Source: Cichorium intybus (taxonomy: Eukaryota > Streptophyta > Magnoliopsida > Asterales > Asteraceae). Taken from it: a DNA stretch of 64,000 nucleotides. The notes under the pieces were generated by a model. It was not told the origin of the DNA. It saw only the letters and a list, made by a program, of their open reading frames with translations, and made no database searches. The stretch spans positions 744,001 to 808,000 of the forward strand of contig JAKNSD010000063.1 in the NCBI GenBank assembly GCA_023525715.1, read 5' to 3'. Below, one piece after another: positions 1 to 11,587 of the stretch; within the stretch, counting starts at the first letter, position 1, and the number at the start of each line of letters is the position of its first letter. The position numbers and the translations under genes were made by a program.

Positions 1-574
1 GATACGTATGACTCGACGTACTGAGTATACGCGGCTGAGAATATTAAGCAGGAAAGTATAACTTGAGATACTGGGTAGAGTAGATTATGTGGAAAATTCA
101 CTGGAGACATAAAAAAAGTAAGGCTGATAGATGTCCTGAGTAAACATAAGACTAGGATGGATTGATTTATTCCTTCCATTCTAGAAGAATTAAGGGTACT
201 ATTTTACTTAGTAAATGTCTAAGTACCAGGGACCATCCAATCATCACTAAACAAATAAAGGTGAGGTTAAAATCAAAGAATGTAATGGGGTAGTTTTCCA
301 AAACATAGTTGATTTTGAAAGGCTAATCCAACAGATTTTTCTACTGATGTAAAGGTTATTTTATGACCAGAATTTTACAAGTAGAGACATATTTCAAAGA
401 AAGAGTTATTTTGCTAAAAAAAGTTATTTTATGACTAAAGTGTGAAAGGAATAATCCTAAAAAAAAATCATTTTACGACTAAAGAAGTCATTGTTATGAC
501 TAATGGAAATCAAAAGAGTAAATGTTTTTAAATAAAAAGCATCTGTTTAAAAAGAGAAGTGTGAGTAGTTACTC

Positions 575-684
575 AGAGAAGTAATTAAGTATATACAAAT
601 TTAGTGAGTATTGAGATGACCTAATCGGTAGAGAAGTAATTAAGTATATACAAATTTAGTGAGTATTGAGATGACCTAATCGGT
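575..684. repeat. 55-bp perfect tandem duplication
   Basis: Two adjacent identical 55-bp copies (575-629 and 630-684), each running from AGAGAAGTAATTAAG to CCTAATCGGT. It lies in the Gypsy-1 internal region. The identity points to a recent slippage or unequal-exchange event, or to an assembly artefact. Confidence 0.9.
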
Positions 685-930
685 CGACAGTTCTAGGGTG
701 TACGTTGAGTCTTTGGGACTCGATATCGTAGAGGGTTCAGAAGGGGACGAATACGTAAGTATTAGGTGGTGATAACTATGGATATGATATCATATTGTGG
801 GTGGAGATTTTGTAGTTGTATGTGGAGGCTGAGCTGATATGAAGATTATTGTTGTCATGAGGTTGGTTACAGAGCTGTGCAATTGTGTGTGTTAGCTGTT
901 AAGCCTTTAGAGCGAAAAGCTGTTTATTCT

Positions 931-1140
931 GTGGGGCCACTTATACTTGTAGTTGGGACCACTTATTAGGTGGGGCTACTAGTATTGTGGTTGGGACCAC
1001 TTATGCTGTGGGGCTACTTGTACTTGTGGTTGGGACCACTTATTCCGTGGGGCCACTGGTACCTGTAGTTGTGACCATTTATTCTGGGGGTTAATAGTAC
1101 TTGTGGTTGTGATCACTTATTTAGTGGGGCCACATTTGAT
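931..1140. repeat. Degenerate minisatellite, about 38-40 bp unit
   Basis: Five to six diverged head-to-tail units, each with the pattern GTGGGGCYACT then TGTGGTTGGGACCACTTAT. Units start near 931, 970, 1008, 1047, 1086 and 1125. No reading frame spans it. It occupies the region between where pol would lie and the 3' LTR. Confidence 0.8.
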
Positions 1141-1577
1141 AAGACCACATATGTGTTGTGGATCTTATGAGCAGTAATTGTGGTGGGACCACATACAAGT
1201 GTTGTGATGGCTTTATTGGCTGGCAGTTCTAACACACATACAGTTGGGTGTTTGGTGAATAGCTGAGCTGTTGAAGTTGTGAAGAGTAGGGGTTGTGATA
1301 TGATGTGGTGAACATGTGACTATACGATGCATAACAAGTACCTTGCATCCATGATGCCAGTATTGTGAGTATATGAGATTACGTAACGAGTACTTTGTAG
1401 TCTCAATAGGTTGGCCTAGTTGATTAGAGATGGTTAATGTGTCAGTATTGTGGTAATACCCTTTGGGTTTACTAATCCAACCGTATTGTGTTGAAATAGG
1501 GAATGATTGAGTGGAAGAATAAGCGTATGTCAACGCTGGAGATTCCGGGGACAGAATCTTATAAAGGGGGGAGAACT

Positions 1578-2082
1578 TGTAACGACCCTTTTTCAAAAAA
1601 AAAAAAAATGTTGTGAATAGTAACTCCGGCATGAATAGTAACTCCGCGTGAATAGTACTCTGGCGTGAATAGTGCCCGAGAAATGAAGTAAGCGCTTACC
1701 TCGTGATGACGTCGACGATGATGTCGTGATGACGTCGTGATGATGTCGACGATGATGTCATGATGACGTCGTGATGACGTCGTGAATAGTGTTTTCAAGC
1801 ACTATAAATAGAGGCCCAACTTCTTCATTTCAACCCACAAGAAACACCAAACAATCTTACGATATCGAGGAGTGTTCTGGTGAGGAAAATAGGTCGGGAG
1901 GAGTTAGGAGCGAGCGGTAGCTGGTAACGAGGTGCTCGGGAAGTGTTGGAAAAGCGGAACGGGAAACGTGCCAAGGCTTTACGAAAACGCCAATCTTAAG
2001 ATAGGTAACGCTTGGCTTGGATCATGGGACGATCCCTGGTGATATTATCTTGTAAATTCCAGGCTGAAATCCGGGCGTTACA
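1578..2082 (+). mobile_element. Gypsy-1 3' LTR (505 bp) with TATA box
   Basis: The LTR starts TGTAACGACCC right after the polypurine tract and ends CGGGCGTTACA, giving TG...CA ends with a short TGTAACG/CGTTACA inverted terminus. The right edge is fixed because the Copia-A1 reading frame, compared with Copia-A2, stops matching exactly at 2083. It contains four TGAATAGT repeats (about 1613-1668), a block of repeated GATGACGTCG/GATGATGTCG units (about 1702-1790) and a plant-type TATA box (TATAAATAGAGGC from 1803). The expected 5-bp target copy on the right is CATAA (2083-2087). Its partner lies outside the window. Confidence 0.75.
1803..1815 (+). promoter_or_regulatory. Probable TATA box of the Gypsy-1 LTR
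   Basis: TATAAATAGAGGC lies about 225 bp into the LTR, downstream of the repeated GATGACGTCG block. Both position and sequence fit an LTR core promoter driving + strand transcription. There is no experimental evidence. Confidence 0.55.
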
Positions 2083-5000
2083 CATAACATGGCATACATG
2101 ATGGACCCAATTGCCGAAGCATATGGGACATGTTTCATCCTTTCAAGTTCAGTACTAGTGTTTGGGCACTGAGACTTGCTTAGGATGGTGCCATGCGGTA
2201 TTGGCAAGAATCCTCTTTTGGAGTCTTGCATCTTGAACCTTTTCAAGATTTTATCAATATATACACTTTGGCTAAGACCAATAAGTCTCTTAGATCTATC
2301 TCTATATATCTTTATGCCTAATACATAAGCAGCTTCCCCTAGATCCTTCATTGAGAAACAACTCTCAAGGAACGCTTTGACACCTTTTAAAGTTGGGATA
2401 TCATTTCCAAATAAAAGTATGTCATCTACATATAATACTAGGATTATGACAATGCTCCCACTAGCTTTCTTGTAAACACAGGAGTCATCCTCATTTTTGA
2501 TGAATCCAAAACTCGTAATCTTTTCATCAAAACGGATGTTCCATGTTCGAGATGTTTGCTTTAATCCATAGATAGATCTTTTAAGCTTGCACACTTTGTT
2601 TGGATGCTTGGGATCGACAAAACCTTCAGGTTGATCAATATATACATCTTCCAATAAGTGTCCATTAAGGAAAGCGGTCTTGACATCCATTTGCCATATC
2701 TCATAATCATAGTACACGGCTATGGCAAAAAGTATCCTAATCGACTTGATCATTGCCACTGGAGAAAAGGTCTCATCATAGTCAATACCATGAGTTTGTG
2801 AGTATCCTTTAGCGACAAGTCTAGCCTTAAAAGTGTGAACATTTCCATCCACGTCGATTTTCTTCTTAAAAACCCATTTGTTCCCAACAGTCTTACAATT
2901 GGTGGGAAGATTAACCAAGTTCCAAACTTGATTATCGTGCATGGATTGCATCTCAGTGTTCATGGCCTCAAGCCATTTATCAGATTCAGGATCTGATATT
3001 GCACTCTGATAGTTGACGGGTTCATCAGAATCTATCGTATAACATTCCTCTTCCATCAAAAGGTAACCATACCTTTCTGGTTCAATTCGAACCCTACCAG
3101 ATTTGCGAACACTTTGTGTTACAATTTGTTCCTGATCAACCGTTTGTTCAGGTTCAACAATTTCTTGTTGAATGCTAGATTCAACTTCTTGTGTATCAGG
3201 TTGTGGTTCCTGAAGTTCCTCAAGTTCCACAAACATCCCACTAGCCTCTTCCGTCAGAAACTTGTTTTCTAGGAATTCAGCTTTTCGAGAAATAAATATT
3301 TTATTCTCGATGGGATTGTAGAAATAGTATCCAAGACAATCTTTCGGATACCCTACAAAGATACTTTTAGTTGAACGGGGTTCTAATTTGTTTGAAGCTT
3401 CTTGTCTAACATAAGCTTCACAACCCCATACCTTGAGATAGGATAAAGATGGAACCCTTCCATGCCATATCTCATAAGGCGTTTTATCTACCTTCTTAGT
3501 AGGTGCCATGTTTAGGAGACGAGCAGCTGTTTGTAAAGCATAACCCCAAAATGATAAAGGTAGAGTACTTCTACTCATCATGGATCGAACCATATCCAAT
3601 AGTGTTCGGTTCCGCCTCTCAGACACACCATTATGTTGTGGTGTTCCAGGTGGAGTAAGTTGTGAAACAATTCCACAAGTCTTAAGATGATCCATAAAGT
3701 TTGTACTTAAGTACTCACCTCCTCTATCAGAACGAAGAACTTTAATTGTTTTGTTGAGTTGATTTTCCACTTCACTTTGAAACGTTTTGAACATTTCAAA
3801 CGCCTCATGTTTATGTTTAATTAAATAAACATATCCAAAACGACTAAAGTCGTCAGTGAAGGTGATGAAATATCTTTCACCATATCTAGTCATTGGCTTG
3901 AAAGGACCACATACATCCGTATGTATGATTCCTAACAAGTCCTTTGCTCTCTCATTGGTTCCGGAGAAAGGAGCTTTAGTCATATTGCCATGTAAACAAG
4001 ATTCACATATATCAAATGAGTCATTCTCATTTGCCTTCAAAAGTCCACTCTTTTGAAGTTGGGATATGCGATTCTTGTTTATATGCCCAAGGTGACAATG
4101 CCATAGATAGGTTTGACTCAAATCAAATTTGGGTTTCTTGGTGAAAGTGTGGTATAAAGAGCCATGGTTAGTCTTTTCATCAAGGTTTACTTCATAAATT
4201 CCATTTAAAGGCCTAGCCTCAAAATAGAATACATTATTTTTGTAAACACAAATATCATCATTCATAAAGGAAAGATCAAATCCACACTGTCTTAATTTAG
4301 CAACCGAAATAATATTCCTAGTCAAGCTAGGAACATAGTAAACATTTAACAATGTCATACACAAGCCATTAGGTAGTAATAAATTAAAACTTCCAATTGA
4401 ATCCACTGCAACCCTTGCATTGTTTCCAACCCGGAGTACTACCTCATTTGCCTTCAGTCGCCTACTCCTTTTGAACCCCTGCAACATATTACATATGTGA
4501 GTTCCACAACCAGTATCAAATACCCATGTGTTAGGAGATAAATTATAAAGTTCTAGGTCTATCACATAGATACCTGAAGTGCCTTCACCGGCCTTCTTCT
4601 TCTTCAACTCCGCAAGATAGGTAGGGCAATTTCTCTTCCAATGCCCAGCTTTGCCACATTCAAAGCATGTATCTTCTTTGACAACCTTTGCCTTCTTCTT
4701 GGGCGGATGGGATGGTTGGACAACTTTCTTGCCCTTACCTTTGAAAGCTTTTGCTTTCCCCTTGCCCTTGGAGTTGGTGGGGTGTTCGGGTCTAGTTCTC
4801 TTTGTGCCACCTTCCTTAATCATGAGAACTTGAGTGGTTTTCTTAGGCAGATTCTTTTCCGCGGTAATTAGCATCCCATGTAATTCCGGGATAGTCTTGT
4901 TTAAACCATTCATGTTAAAATTCATGACAAAAGGATCAAAGGACTTTGTCAAGGAGTTAAGGATCATATCCGTTGCTAGCTCTTCGGGCATCACAACTCC

Positions 5001-5459
5001 AAGACGTGCCAAATGATCAATGTGACTCTTCATTTTGAGCACATAAGAGCTTACCGACTGCCCATCTTCCATCTTGCAAGCATGGAAACCCCGAACAGTT
5101 TCGAACCTTTCCGTTCTTGCAAGTTGTTGGAACATTTCCTTTAGTTGATTTATCATGTCATAGGCTGAATGATTCTCCAAATCCTTCTGAAGGTCGGGAA
5201 TCATGGTTGCCAGCATGTGGCATGATGCATCGATGGAATCATCCATCTTTTTAAGCCATGCATCGTGTGCGGGCTTAGGAATGGCAGGGGGCTCTTCAGG
5301 AAGTGGTTCATTGAGAACATATTCTTTCTTTTCTTGTTTGAGAACAATTCTCACACTACGGTACCAATCCAAGAAGTTTGTATGGTTAAGTTTTTCTCCT
5401 TCAAGGAGAGACCGTAGTGAGGTTTTGTTAAGAGCCGAGTGTGTGTTGTTTGGTGCCAT
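2083..5459 (-). CDS. Copia-A1 gag-pol polyprotein, C-terminally truncated by Gypsy-1
   Basis: About 1125 residues from ATG at 5459. It should make Gag plus the protease, integrase and reverse transcriptase that copy the element's RNA and insert the cDNA. Visible in order: Gag (1-260); CCHC knuckle C265-C268-H273-C278; aspartic protease DTG at D315; integrase H-H-C-C zinc site (H454/H459, C485/C488); integrase triad D514, D578, E614 (DX35E); RT with YVDD at about 1010-1013. The frame then runs into the Gypsy-1 LTR near residue 1125, before RNase H, and ends at a stop within the LTR (near 2022). Compared with Copia-A2 it differs by only scattered residues (for example N for K in HGKMTK and T for A in KQASRTW). 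No frameshift is seen before the break. Inference: it was functional until the insertion. Confidence 0.9.
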
Positions 5460-6041
5460 CTACAAAATTTTAACAAGGTTTTATTTAGTAAATTATGATA
5501 TTAAGTCCTTAATAATTAATACCCTTTCTTGTTTCATAAACTTTAATTAATTAAGGTCTAGAATCCAAGTTGCATCACGAATAAGTGGTTAGGTATCCTT
5601 TATCCCGCCTATTCGAATCAACAAGGTAGGTAACGGTTTACCAGTTATATCCAAATATAATTTCTAGATTTATGGGATCCCATTATAACATTTATAAGTT
5701 TGGCATGTTTGATCCCATCTATGCCTTGGATTTCTAATGCTTAGGTGACCTTTATCACAAGAGATTTCCAAACGAATCATCCTACTTAAACGGACGTGTA
5801 GTTTTGTCAACTATTGATGGTTAGGTGTCCTTTATCCCATCAATATTGCAAAACTACTTCTTGTATCACAAGAAGACTCCAAGTGGTTAGGTATCCTTTA
5901 TCCCACAAGGAAATACAAGTGATACATGAGTGTCTTTAAGAAGGACGGCGTAGATTCGTATTTCATAAGGGATTTGAATGTTTTACAATTCTAATTTTGA
6001 AAAACATATGGTATCATGTAGGTTGCATGCATCCAATGAAC
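5460..6041 (-). other. Copia-A1 leader, proximal part, with a repeated 20-bp motif
   Basis: Non-coding leader between the gag start and the Copia-B insertion. The + strand motif GGTTAGGTATCCTTTATCCC occurs at 5587-5606 and 5885-5904, with variants at 5739-5758 and 5819-5838. It ends with TGAAC (6037-6041), one copy of the Copia-B target duplication. Confidence 0.7.
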
Positions 6042-6708
6042 TGTAAGGTTTTCTGCAATCTATGAACTTAAAATCCTAAGTTCACATGCAACCTAGAAAT
6101 GATCTATGTTTTCTATCTTTGAACATATAATAATAATTCTAACGGCTAACATACATTTCTAATAACGACTAATAGAAATTTCTATATAAAACAATTAATA
6201 AAACTAACCTTTAGTTTTATTCTTGAAGCCGAGCAGCACAAGTGTCCTGCCTCAAATGAGATCACACCCAGAAGCCCAAGCAGAGGTTAACTGTCTTAAT
6301 CTCTTATTAAGAACGGCTCGCTATAAAACCTTAGAGAAGGATTATAGACGGCAAGGAGAGAAGAGAAATTCCAAGGAGATGATTTGGAATGGTGCAAGTT
6401 TTCAAGTGAGGGGAGAGCCTTATTTATAGTGTTCAACTTTTGAACAATTGCATTCTAGCCCCTGCACTTATAATCAATTTAGCCCCTGCACTTTTAATTA
6501 ATTCCAAATTAATTCCAATTAATTCTGATTAATTCCAAACTAGTTTATCATTAATTTATTATCAAATAATAAATTAACGAACTATTTATTTCTCTCTCTA
6601 TTTAACCTTAATGTCGGTTGGACTACCAAGGGCAACCCAAATGGACTTTGCTTCTATTAATAAGATAAATACAAATTATAAGTCATGGCTTAGACACTTA
6701 ATCCAACA
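6042..6708 (-). repeat. Copia-B 3' LTR
   Basis: Read on the - strand it starts TGTTGGATTAAG at 6708 and ends CCTTACA at 6042. It holds a TATA-like CTATAAATAAGG (- strand, about 6419-6430). A 68-codon open frame inside it occurs identically in the other LTR and has no protein-like features. The polypurine tract lies at 6709-6720. Confidence 0.88.
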
Positions 6709-6720
6709 GTCTCCCACTTG
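6709..6720 (-). promoter_or_regulatory. Copia-B polypurine tract
   Basis: On the - strand CAAGTGGGAGAC lies immediately before the 3' LTR start (TGTTGG). This is the usual plus-strand primer position in LTR retrotransposons. Copia-A2 has the same kind of tract (CAAGTGGGAGAT). Confidence 0.8.
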
Positions 6721-7555
6721 GATAAGTCTATGACTTTAATTGTCTATTTATCTTCATATTAATTAGCAAACTGTAGCTTCCTAGAAACTGCTGCCGAACT
6801 CTGACCTAGTCAGTTCTGTCCAAAGATAAGTGATCAGATGATCCTCCGTCCAACTAGATATTTTTTCAGACTCAAGACATGGATAAAATCAATCTGGTCT
6901 GATTCACTGTTCCTCGATTTCCGATTTGTATATGACTCTTAGACTACCAATTTAGTCCCGGTTGGCCAACCATTTTAGTCAAATTCAAATTCATCGAGAG
7001 GCCTACAGATATCTGTTCCCCGTTAGGGTCAAGGGACGAATAAACTTTGACTCATATACTTATGTCTTTTACCAGACAAATTACTCACAACAACACGTTT
7101 TATAACACCGAGTTACCGATGCGTTTTCGTATTATCAATGAACAATCGTCCAGTAAATCATAACTCATATGTCTTAGCTTAAAGATCAAAAGATATTATC
7201 GTCTCAATATTGCTCGTGATATAATCCATGAAGCAATCCATTGAGCGCGGGTTTATCCAATACTCAAATCTCCATTTCCAAGTACTCATGAATGTTGCAG
7301 CAATCTTATTGCAATGTCTAACTCCTTAGACAATCCACAACTAATTCATGACAGCCTTGCTTCATACTTATTCCCTAAAAGTATGAACGACTGTGGATAT
7401 TTGAATAATCCAATTATTCAGGAAATAAAACATGCAAAATGAAACACAATGATATATTATTGACAAAATTAGTAAACCATTACTCATTAATAAATCTCCA
7501 TTATTAAATCACATAAGTCAAATACCATAACATTGTTATAAGTTTCAAAACCTAT
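6721..7555 (-). other. Copia-B 3' untranslated region
   Basis: About 835 bp between the gag-pol stop and the polypurine tract. It has no credible reading frame, RNA gene or further element. Confidence 0.7.
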
Positions 7556-10500
7556 CTAATTGCAAAAACTTATATCATCTCTTAATCCAACGCTCCTAGC
7601 ATGCTGATTATGCTTAATCCTACTCAGAGCCTTTGTCAAGGGATCTGCAGGATTATCTTCCGATGATACCCTCTTTACAAGGAGGTGACCTTCTTCTACC
7701 CTATGTCTGATGTAGTGGTACTTTCTGTCGATATGTCTGGACTTTCCATGATCTCGCGGTTCCTTTGTCAAGGCGACCGCACCTTCGTTATCGCAGAACA
7801 GTTCCAAGGGCTCCTGAATACTCGGGACTACTCCAAGGTCACCGATAAAGTTCTTCAGCCAAGCCGCTTCCTTTGACGCTTCACTTGCTGCTATGTACTC
7901 TAATTCGCACGTAGAATCAGCCACTGTTTCTTGCTTGGAACTTTTCCAAGTAACTGCTCCACCGTTCAAAAGGAATACCCAGCCCGACTGAGACCGACCA
8001 CTGTCTCTATCCGTCTGAAAACTGGCATCCGTATATCCTTCAACTCTCAAGGTATCACTGCCACCGAGGACTAACACCATGTTCTTTGTCCTTCGCAGAT
8101 ACTTGAGTATATTTTTCACAGCTATCCAATGCGCCCTTCCAGGGGTTCCCTGGTACCGGCTGACCATGCTTAAAGCAAAAGCCACGTCAGGGCGAGTACA
8201 CGTCATAGCGTACATGATCGATCCTACAGCCGAAGCGTAAGGTACCCGACTCATTTCAGTTATTTCTTCGTCTGTACTCGGACTTTGAGTCTTACTTAAT
8301 TTTGCATTACTTTGGATAGGTAGCTCTCCCTTCTTAGAATTTTCCATACTAAACCTCTTTAGTACCTTTTCCAAGTATGTACCCTGACTAAGTCCAATTA
8401 GTCTCTTCTTCCTATCTCTCAATATTCTTATCCCGAGAATATAGGCAGCCTCTCCTAGGTCCTTCATGGCGAAACATTTCCCAAGCCAAGCCTTGACATC
8501 TTGCAAGGTTGGAATGTCGTTTCCCATGAGCAGTATGTCATCGACATACAGCACTAGAAAGGTGACTATACTCCCACTAGCCTTGACATATACGCAGGAC
8601 TCATCCTCGCTCCTAGAGAAGCCAAACTCTTTGACTTTCTCATGGAAACAAAGATTCCAGCTGCGAGAAGCTTGCTTCAATCCGTAGATTGATCTCTCAA
8701 GCTTACACACCTTATTGGGATACTTTGCATCGACAAAACCCTCTGGCTGATTCATGTAAACATCCTCAGTCAACTTTCCGTTAAGGAAAGCGGTTTTGAC
8801 GTCCATCTGCCAAATTTCATAGTCATGAAATGCAGCTATGGCCAGCATAATCCTAATAGACTTTATCTTGGCTACTGGTGAGAAGGTCTCGTCATAGTCA
8901 ACCCCTGGGGTTTGAGTAAAGCCCTTCGCAACCAGTCTTGCCTTGAAAGTGTGTACCTTTCCGTCCATGTCGGTCTTCTTCTTGAAGATCCATTTGCACC
9001 CGACTGTCTTTCGACCCGTTACGTTGTCAACCAAGTTCCAAACTTGATTGTCATACATGGACTTGATCTCGCTATCCATGGCCTCTTTCCACTTGGCAGA
9101 CTCAGGACCCGCCACTGCTTCCTGGTAGTTAGCTGGTTCATCCAAATTTATCAGTGTCCTATCACTGACAAACGTGTCCCCATCCGAAGTTATATGGAAC
9201 CCATAAAACTCGGGTGGCATGCTAACCCTACCGGAACGCCTAAGAGGTAAGGATACATCTGTCGGACCAACAGGAACTTCTTCCTCATGTTGGTTGCTAG
9301 TTTCTCCTAAGGTTGCGTCATCTAATGACTCTTGAATTTCTTCCAGATCAATGGTACTCCCACTGTCCTCTTTGAATATGAGCTCTCTCTCTCGAAAGAC
9401 TGCTCGTCTAGCTACAAAGACCACGTCCTCGCTCGGTCTGTAGAATAGATATCCAAAGGACTGTTTGGGATAACCAAGGAAGAAACACCTTTCGCTTCTT
9501 TCTGCGAGTTTGTCTTGAGTCTCTCGTCTAACGAAAGCCTCACAACCCCAAACTTTGATATGTGCCAACGAGGGAACTTTCCCCGTCCACATTTCATGAG
9601 GTGTTTTAGCAACCTTTTTAGTAGGGACAAGATTAAGGATATGGGCGGCTGTCTCTAAGGCATACCCCCAGAAGTGAATGGGAAGTGAAGCTCGACTCAT
9701 CATGGAACGAACCATGTCCAATAGGGTTCGGTTGCGCCTCTCCGCAACACCGTTCAACTGTGGTGTCCTGGGAGGTGTCAACTGCGAAACTATTCCGCAT
9801 TCCTTTAGATAGTCTAGGAACTCGATACTTAGATACTCTCTGCCTCTATCGGACCTGAGCATCTTTATCTTCCTGCCTAATTGATTCTCTACCTCGTTCT
9901 TAAACTCTTTGAACTTTTCAAAGGTGTCTGACTTTTGCTTGATTAAGTAGATATAACCGTATCTACTAAAATCGTCAGTAAAGGTTACGTAGAACCGCGT
10001 GCCATCCTTTGTGGTTGATCTGAATGGACCACACACATCCGTGTGAATGATGTCCAGCAGACCCTCACCTCTTTCAAAAGACCCTTTGAAAGGTGATTTA
10101 GTCATCTTTCCCAATAGACAAGATTCGCATACATCATCCGACCTGAGGTCGAATGATTCCAACACTCCATCCTTTTGGAGTTGGGCGATGCGTTTCTTGC
10201 TGATGTGCCCGAGCCGACTATGCCACAGACATGCCTTTTCTACACCACTAGTAGAATCAATATAATTTACACTATGTCCTAAATTGTCAACACATTCAAC
10301 GGTTTCATACACACCATCACAAGGATAAGCAGTAAAAATCAAAATACCATTTTTGAAAACAGAAATCGAACCAATTTTATTATCAAAAGAAAATTGAAAT
10401 CCTTGTCTGAACAATGCGTGAAATGAAATAATGTTTCTTGCCATTTCTGGCGAATAACAACAATTAATTAACTCTATACTAACATCACTACTAAGCACTA

Positions 10501-11587
10501 AACTGTAAATGCCGATCTTGGTAACAGGGGACGATCTCCTATTGCCCATGATCAAGTTCAGTCTACCGTGCTCCACCTCCCTGCTTTCCTTTAGGCCCTG
10601 CAGATCAGAACAAATGTGAAAACCACATCCTGTATCAAGGACCCAAGAATTAGAAGATGGTGAGTTTTTAGAGATAGTGTATATACCTGCTGTCGATGGT
10701 TTTACTTTCCCATCCTTGACATCCTGCAAGTATTTGGGGCAGCTTCTCTTCCAATGACCCTTCTCTTTGCAGTAGAAACAGTTGGCTTCATCGGCGTTGG
10801 CCACACAAGGAATGTGGGAAGTCTTGGTTCTCGAGCCATTACTGGATGACCCGACCTGAACCTTTTCCCTCCAATTTTGCTTAGGAGGGCCCTTCCTTTT
10901 CTTTCCTTTGCCACTTCCAATGGCTAGGACGGGCTGATTTACCGAGGGTACACTTTTACCCTTTATCCCGTCCTCAGCAACTCGAAGCATGCGATGCAAC
11001 TCAGTCATATTAGCCTGATTGTTGTTCAAATGATAAGCCAGCCTGAACTGGTCATAAGAACTCGGTAAGGAGTTAAGCACTATGTCAACGGCCAACTGCT
11101 CCGGTACAGGCATCGCAAGCTTTCTAAGCCGCTCCACGTAACCTTGCATTCTTTGCACATGAGTGCAGATGGACTCTCCATCTTTAGGTTTGCTGTTCGT
11201 GAAGTCCTTGACCACTTCGCACCTCTCGATGCGCTCTTGCTTGCGGAACTTTTCCGCAAGCTCCTTGTGCATCTCAAAGGGCCAGTAGTCTTCGTATATC
11301 CTTTGCAATTCGGGGTTCATTGTGGCTATCATGATGCAGGCCACTTTGGTCGCATCATCAGAATGTTTTTGGTACGAGGCAATCTCCTCGGGAGTAGCAG
11401 TTTCGGAGTCAATATCGACAAGCTCGGTCTCGAGGACATACTCTTTGTTCTCGTATCTCAGAGCCATCTTGATATTTCTAATCCAGTCATTATAGTTTGT
11501 CTCGTTCAATTGAACCTTGGAACATAGTGAGAGGATAGAGGGAACACTAGAGTTTGAGTGGGGAGCGGATTGATCAGCAGAAGACAT
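7556..11587 (-). CDS. Copia-B gag-pol polyprotein, full length (1343 aa)
   Basis: A single uninterrupted polyprotein encoding Gag, protease, integrase, RT and RNase H for retrotransposition through virus-like particles. Visible: Gag (1-260); CCHC knuckle C270-C273-H278-C283; protease DTG at D318; integrase zinc site H456/H461 and C487/C490; triad D517, D580, E616 (DX35E); RT YVDD at 1014-1017; RNase H D1187 in GYTDASF and D1266 in FCDN; ADPLTK tail. Oddities near the integrase active site are RSDRGREY where RSDRGGEY is usual and PPRTPQLNG where PGTPQ-NG is usual. In RNase H, STCELEY stands where STTEAEY is usual. These may weaken the enzymes although the frame is open. The gene lies in the leader of Copia-A1 in the same orientation. 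The start is the first ATG upstream of the Gag motif. Confidence 0.93.
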   Translation of the reverse strand: MSSADQSAPHSNSSVPSILSLCSKVQLNETNYNDWIRNIKMALRYENKEYVLETELVDIDSETATPEEIASYQKHSDDATKVACIMIATMNPELQRIYEDYWPFEMHKELAEKFRKQERIERCEVVKDFTNSKPKDGESICTHVQRMQGYVERLRKLAMPVPEQLAVDIVLNSLPSSYDQFRLAYHLNNNQANMTELHRMLRVAEDGIKGKSVPSVNQPVLAIGSGKGKKRKGPPKQNWREKVQVGSSSNGSRTKTSHIPCVANADEANCFYCKEKGHWKRSCPKYLQDVKDGKVKPSTAGIYTISKNSPSSNSWVLDTGCGFHICSDLQGLKESREVEHGRLNLIMGNRRSSPVTKIGIYSLVLSSDVSIELINCCYSPEMARNIISFHALFRQGFQFSFDNKIGSISVFKNGILIFTAYPCDGVYETVECVDNLGHSVNYIDSTSGVEKACLWHSRLGHISKKRIAQLQKDGVLESFDLRSDDVCESCLLGKMTKSPFKGSFERGEGLLDIIHTDVCGPFRSTTKDGTRFYVTFTDDFSRYGYIYLIKQKSDTFEKFKEFKNEVENQLGRKIKMLRSDRGREYLSIEFLDYLKECGIVSQLTPPRTPQLNGVAERRNRTLLDMVRSMMSRASLPIHFWGYALETAAHILNLVPTKKVAKTPHEMWTGKVPSLAHIKVWGCEAFVRRETQDKLAERSERCFFLGYPKQSFGYLFYRPSEDVVFVARRAVFRERELIFKEDSGSTIDLEEIQESLDDATLGETSNQHEEEVPVGPTDVSLPLRRSGRVSMPPEFYGFHITSDGDTFVSDRTLINLDEPANYQEAVAGPESAKWKEAMDSEIKSMYDNQVWNLVDNVTGRKTVGCKWIFKKKTDMDGKVHTFKARLVAKGFTQTPGVDYDETFSPVAKIKSIRIMLAIAAFHDYEIWQMDVKTAFLNGKLTEDVYMNQPEGFVDAKYPNKVCKLERSIYGLKQASRSWNLCFHEKVKEFGFSRSEDESCVYVKASGSIVTFLVLYVDDILLMGNDIPTLQDVKAWLGKCFAMKDLGEAAYILGIRILRDRKKRLIGLSQGTYLEKVLKRFSMENSKKGELPIQSNAKLSKTQSPSTDEEITEMSRVPYASAVGSIMYAMTCTRPDVAFALSMVSRYQGTPGRAHWIAVKNILKYLRRTKNMVLVLGGSDTLRVEGYTDASFQTDRDSGRSQSGWVFLLNGGAVTWKSSKQETVADSTCELEYIAASEASKEAAWLKNFIGDLGVVPSIQEPLELFCDNEGAVALTKEPRDHGKSRHIDRKYHYIRHRVEEGHLLVKRVSSEDNPADPLTKALSRIKHNQHARSVGLRDDISFCN

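Larger units (their letters stand above)
1..1577 (+). mobile_element. Gypsy-1: 3' part of internal region, non-coding or decayed
   Basis: The region ends in a purine-rich tract (about 1562-1577) directly before an LTR, so it reads as the 3' internal part of a + strand Ty3/Gypsy element whose remainder lies left of the window. Just before the LTR one frame gives a short tail (TLEIPGTESYKGG, about 1532-1570) resembling the end of plant chromoviral pol, but no long pol frame lies upstream. The element may therefore be a deletion derivative or a decayed copy. The rest is AT-rich and holds two tandem repeats. Assignment to Gypsy is inference from the LTR layout and this tail. Confidence 0.55.

Noticed and set aside
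575..684. A CRISPR-like or regulatory direct repeat
   Set aside because: There are only two adjacent identical units without spacers. A simple tandem duplication in plant DNA explains it.
6223..6429. 68-codon frame repeated at 11969-12175
   Set aside because: Both copies lie inside the Copia-B LTRs and are identical because the LTRs are. No protein motif is present.
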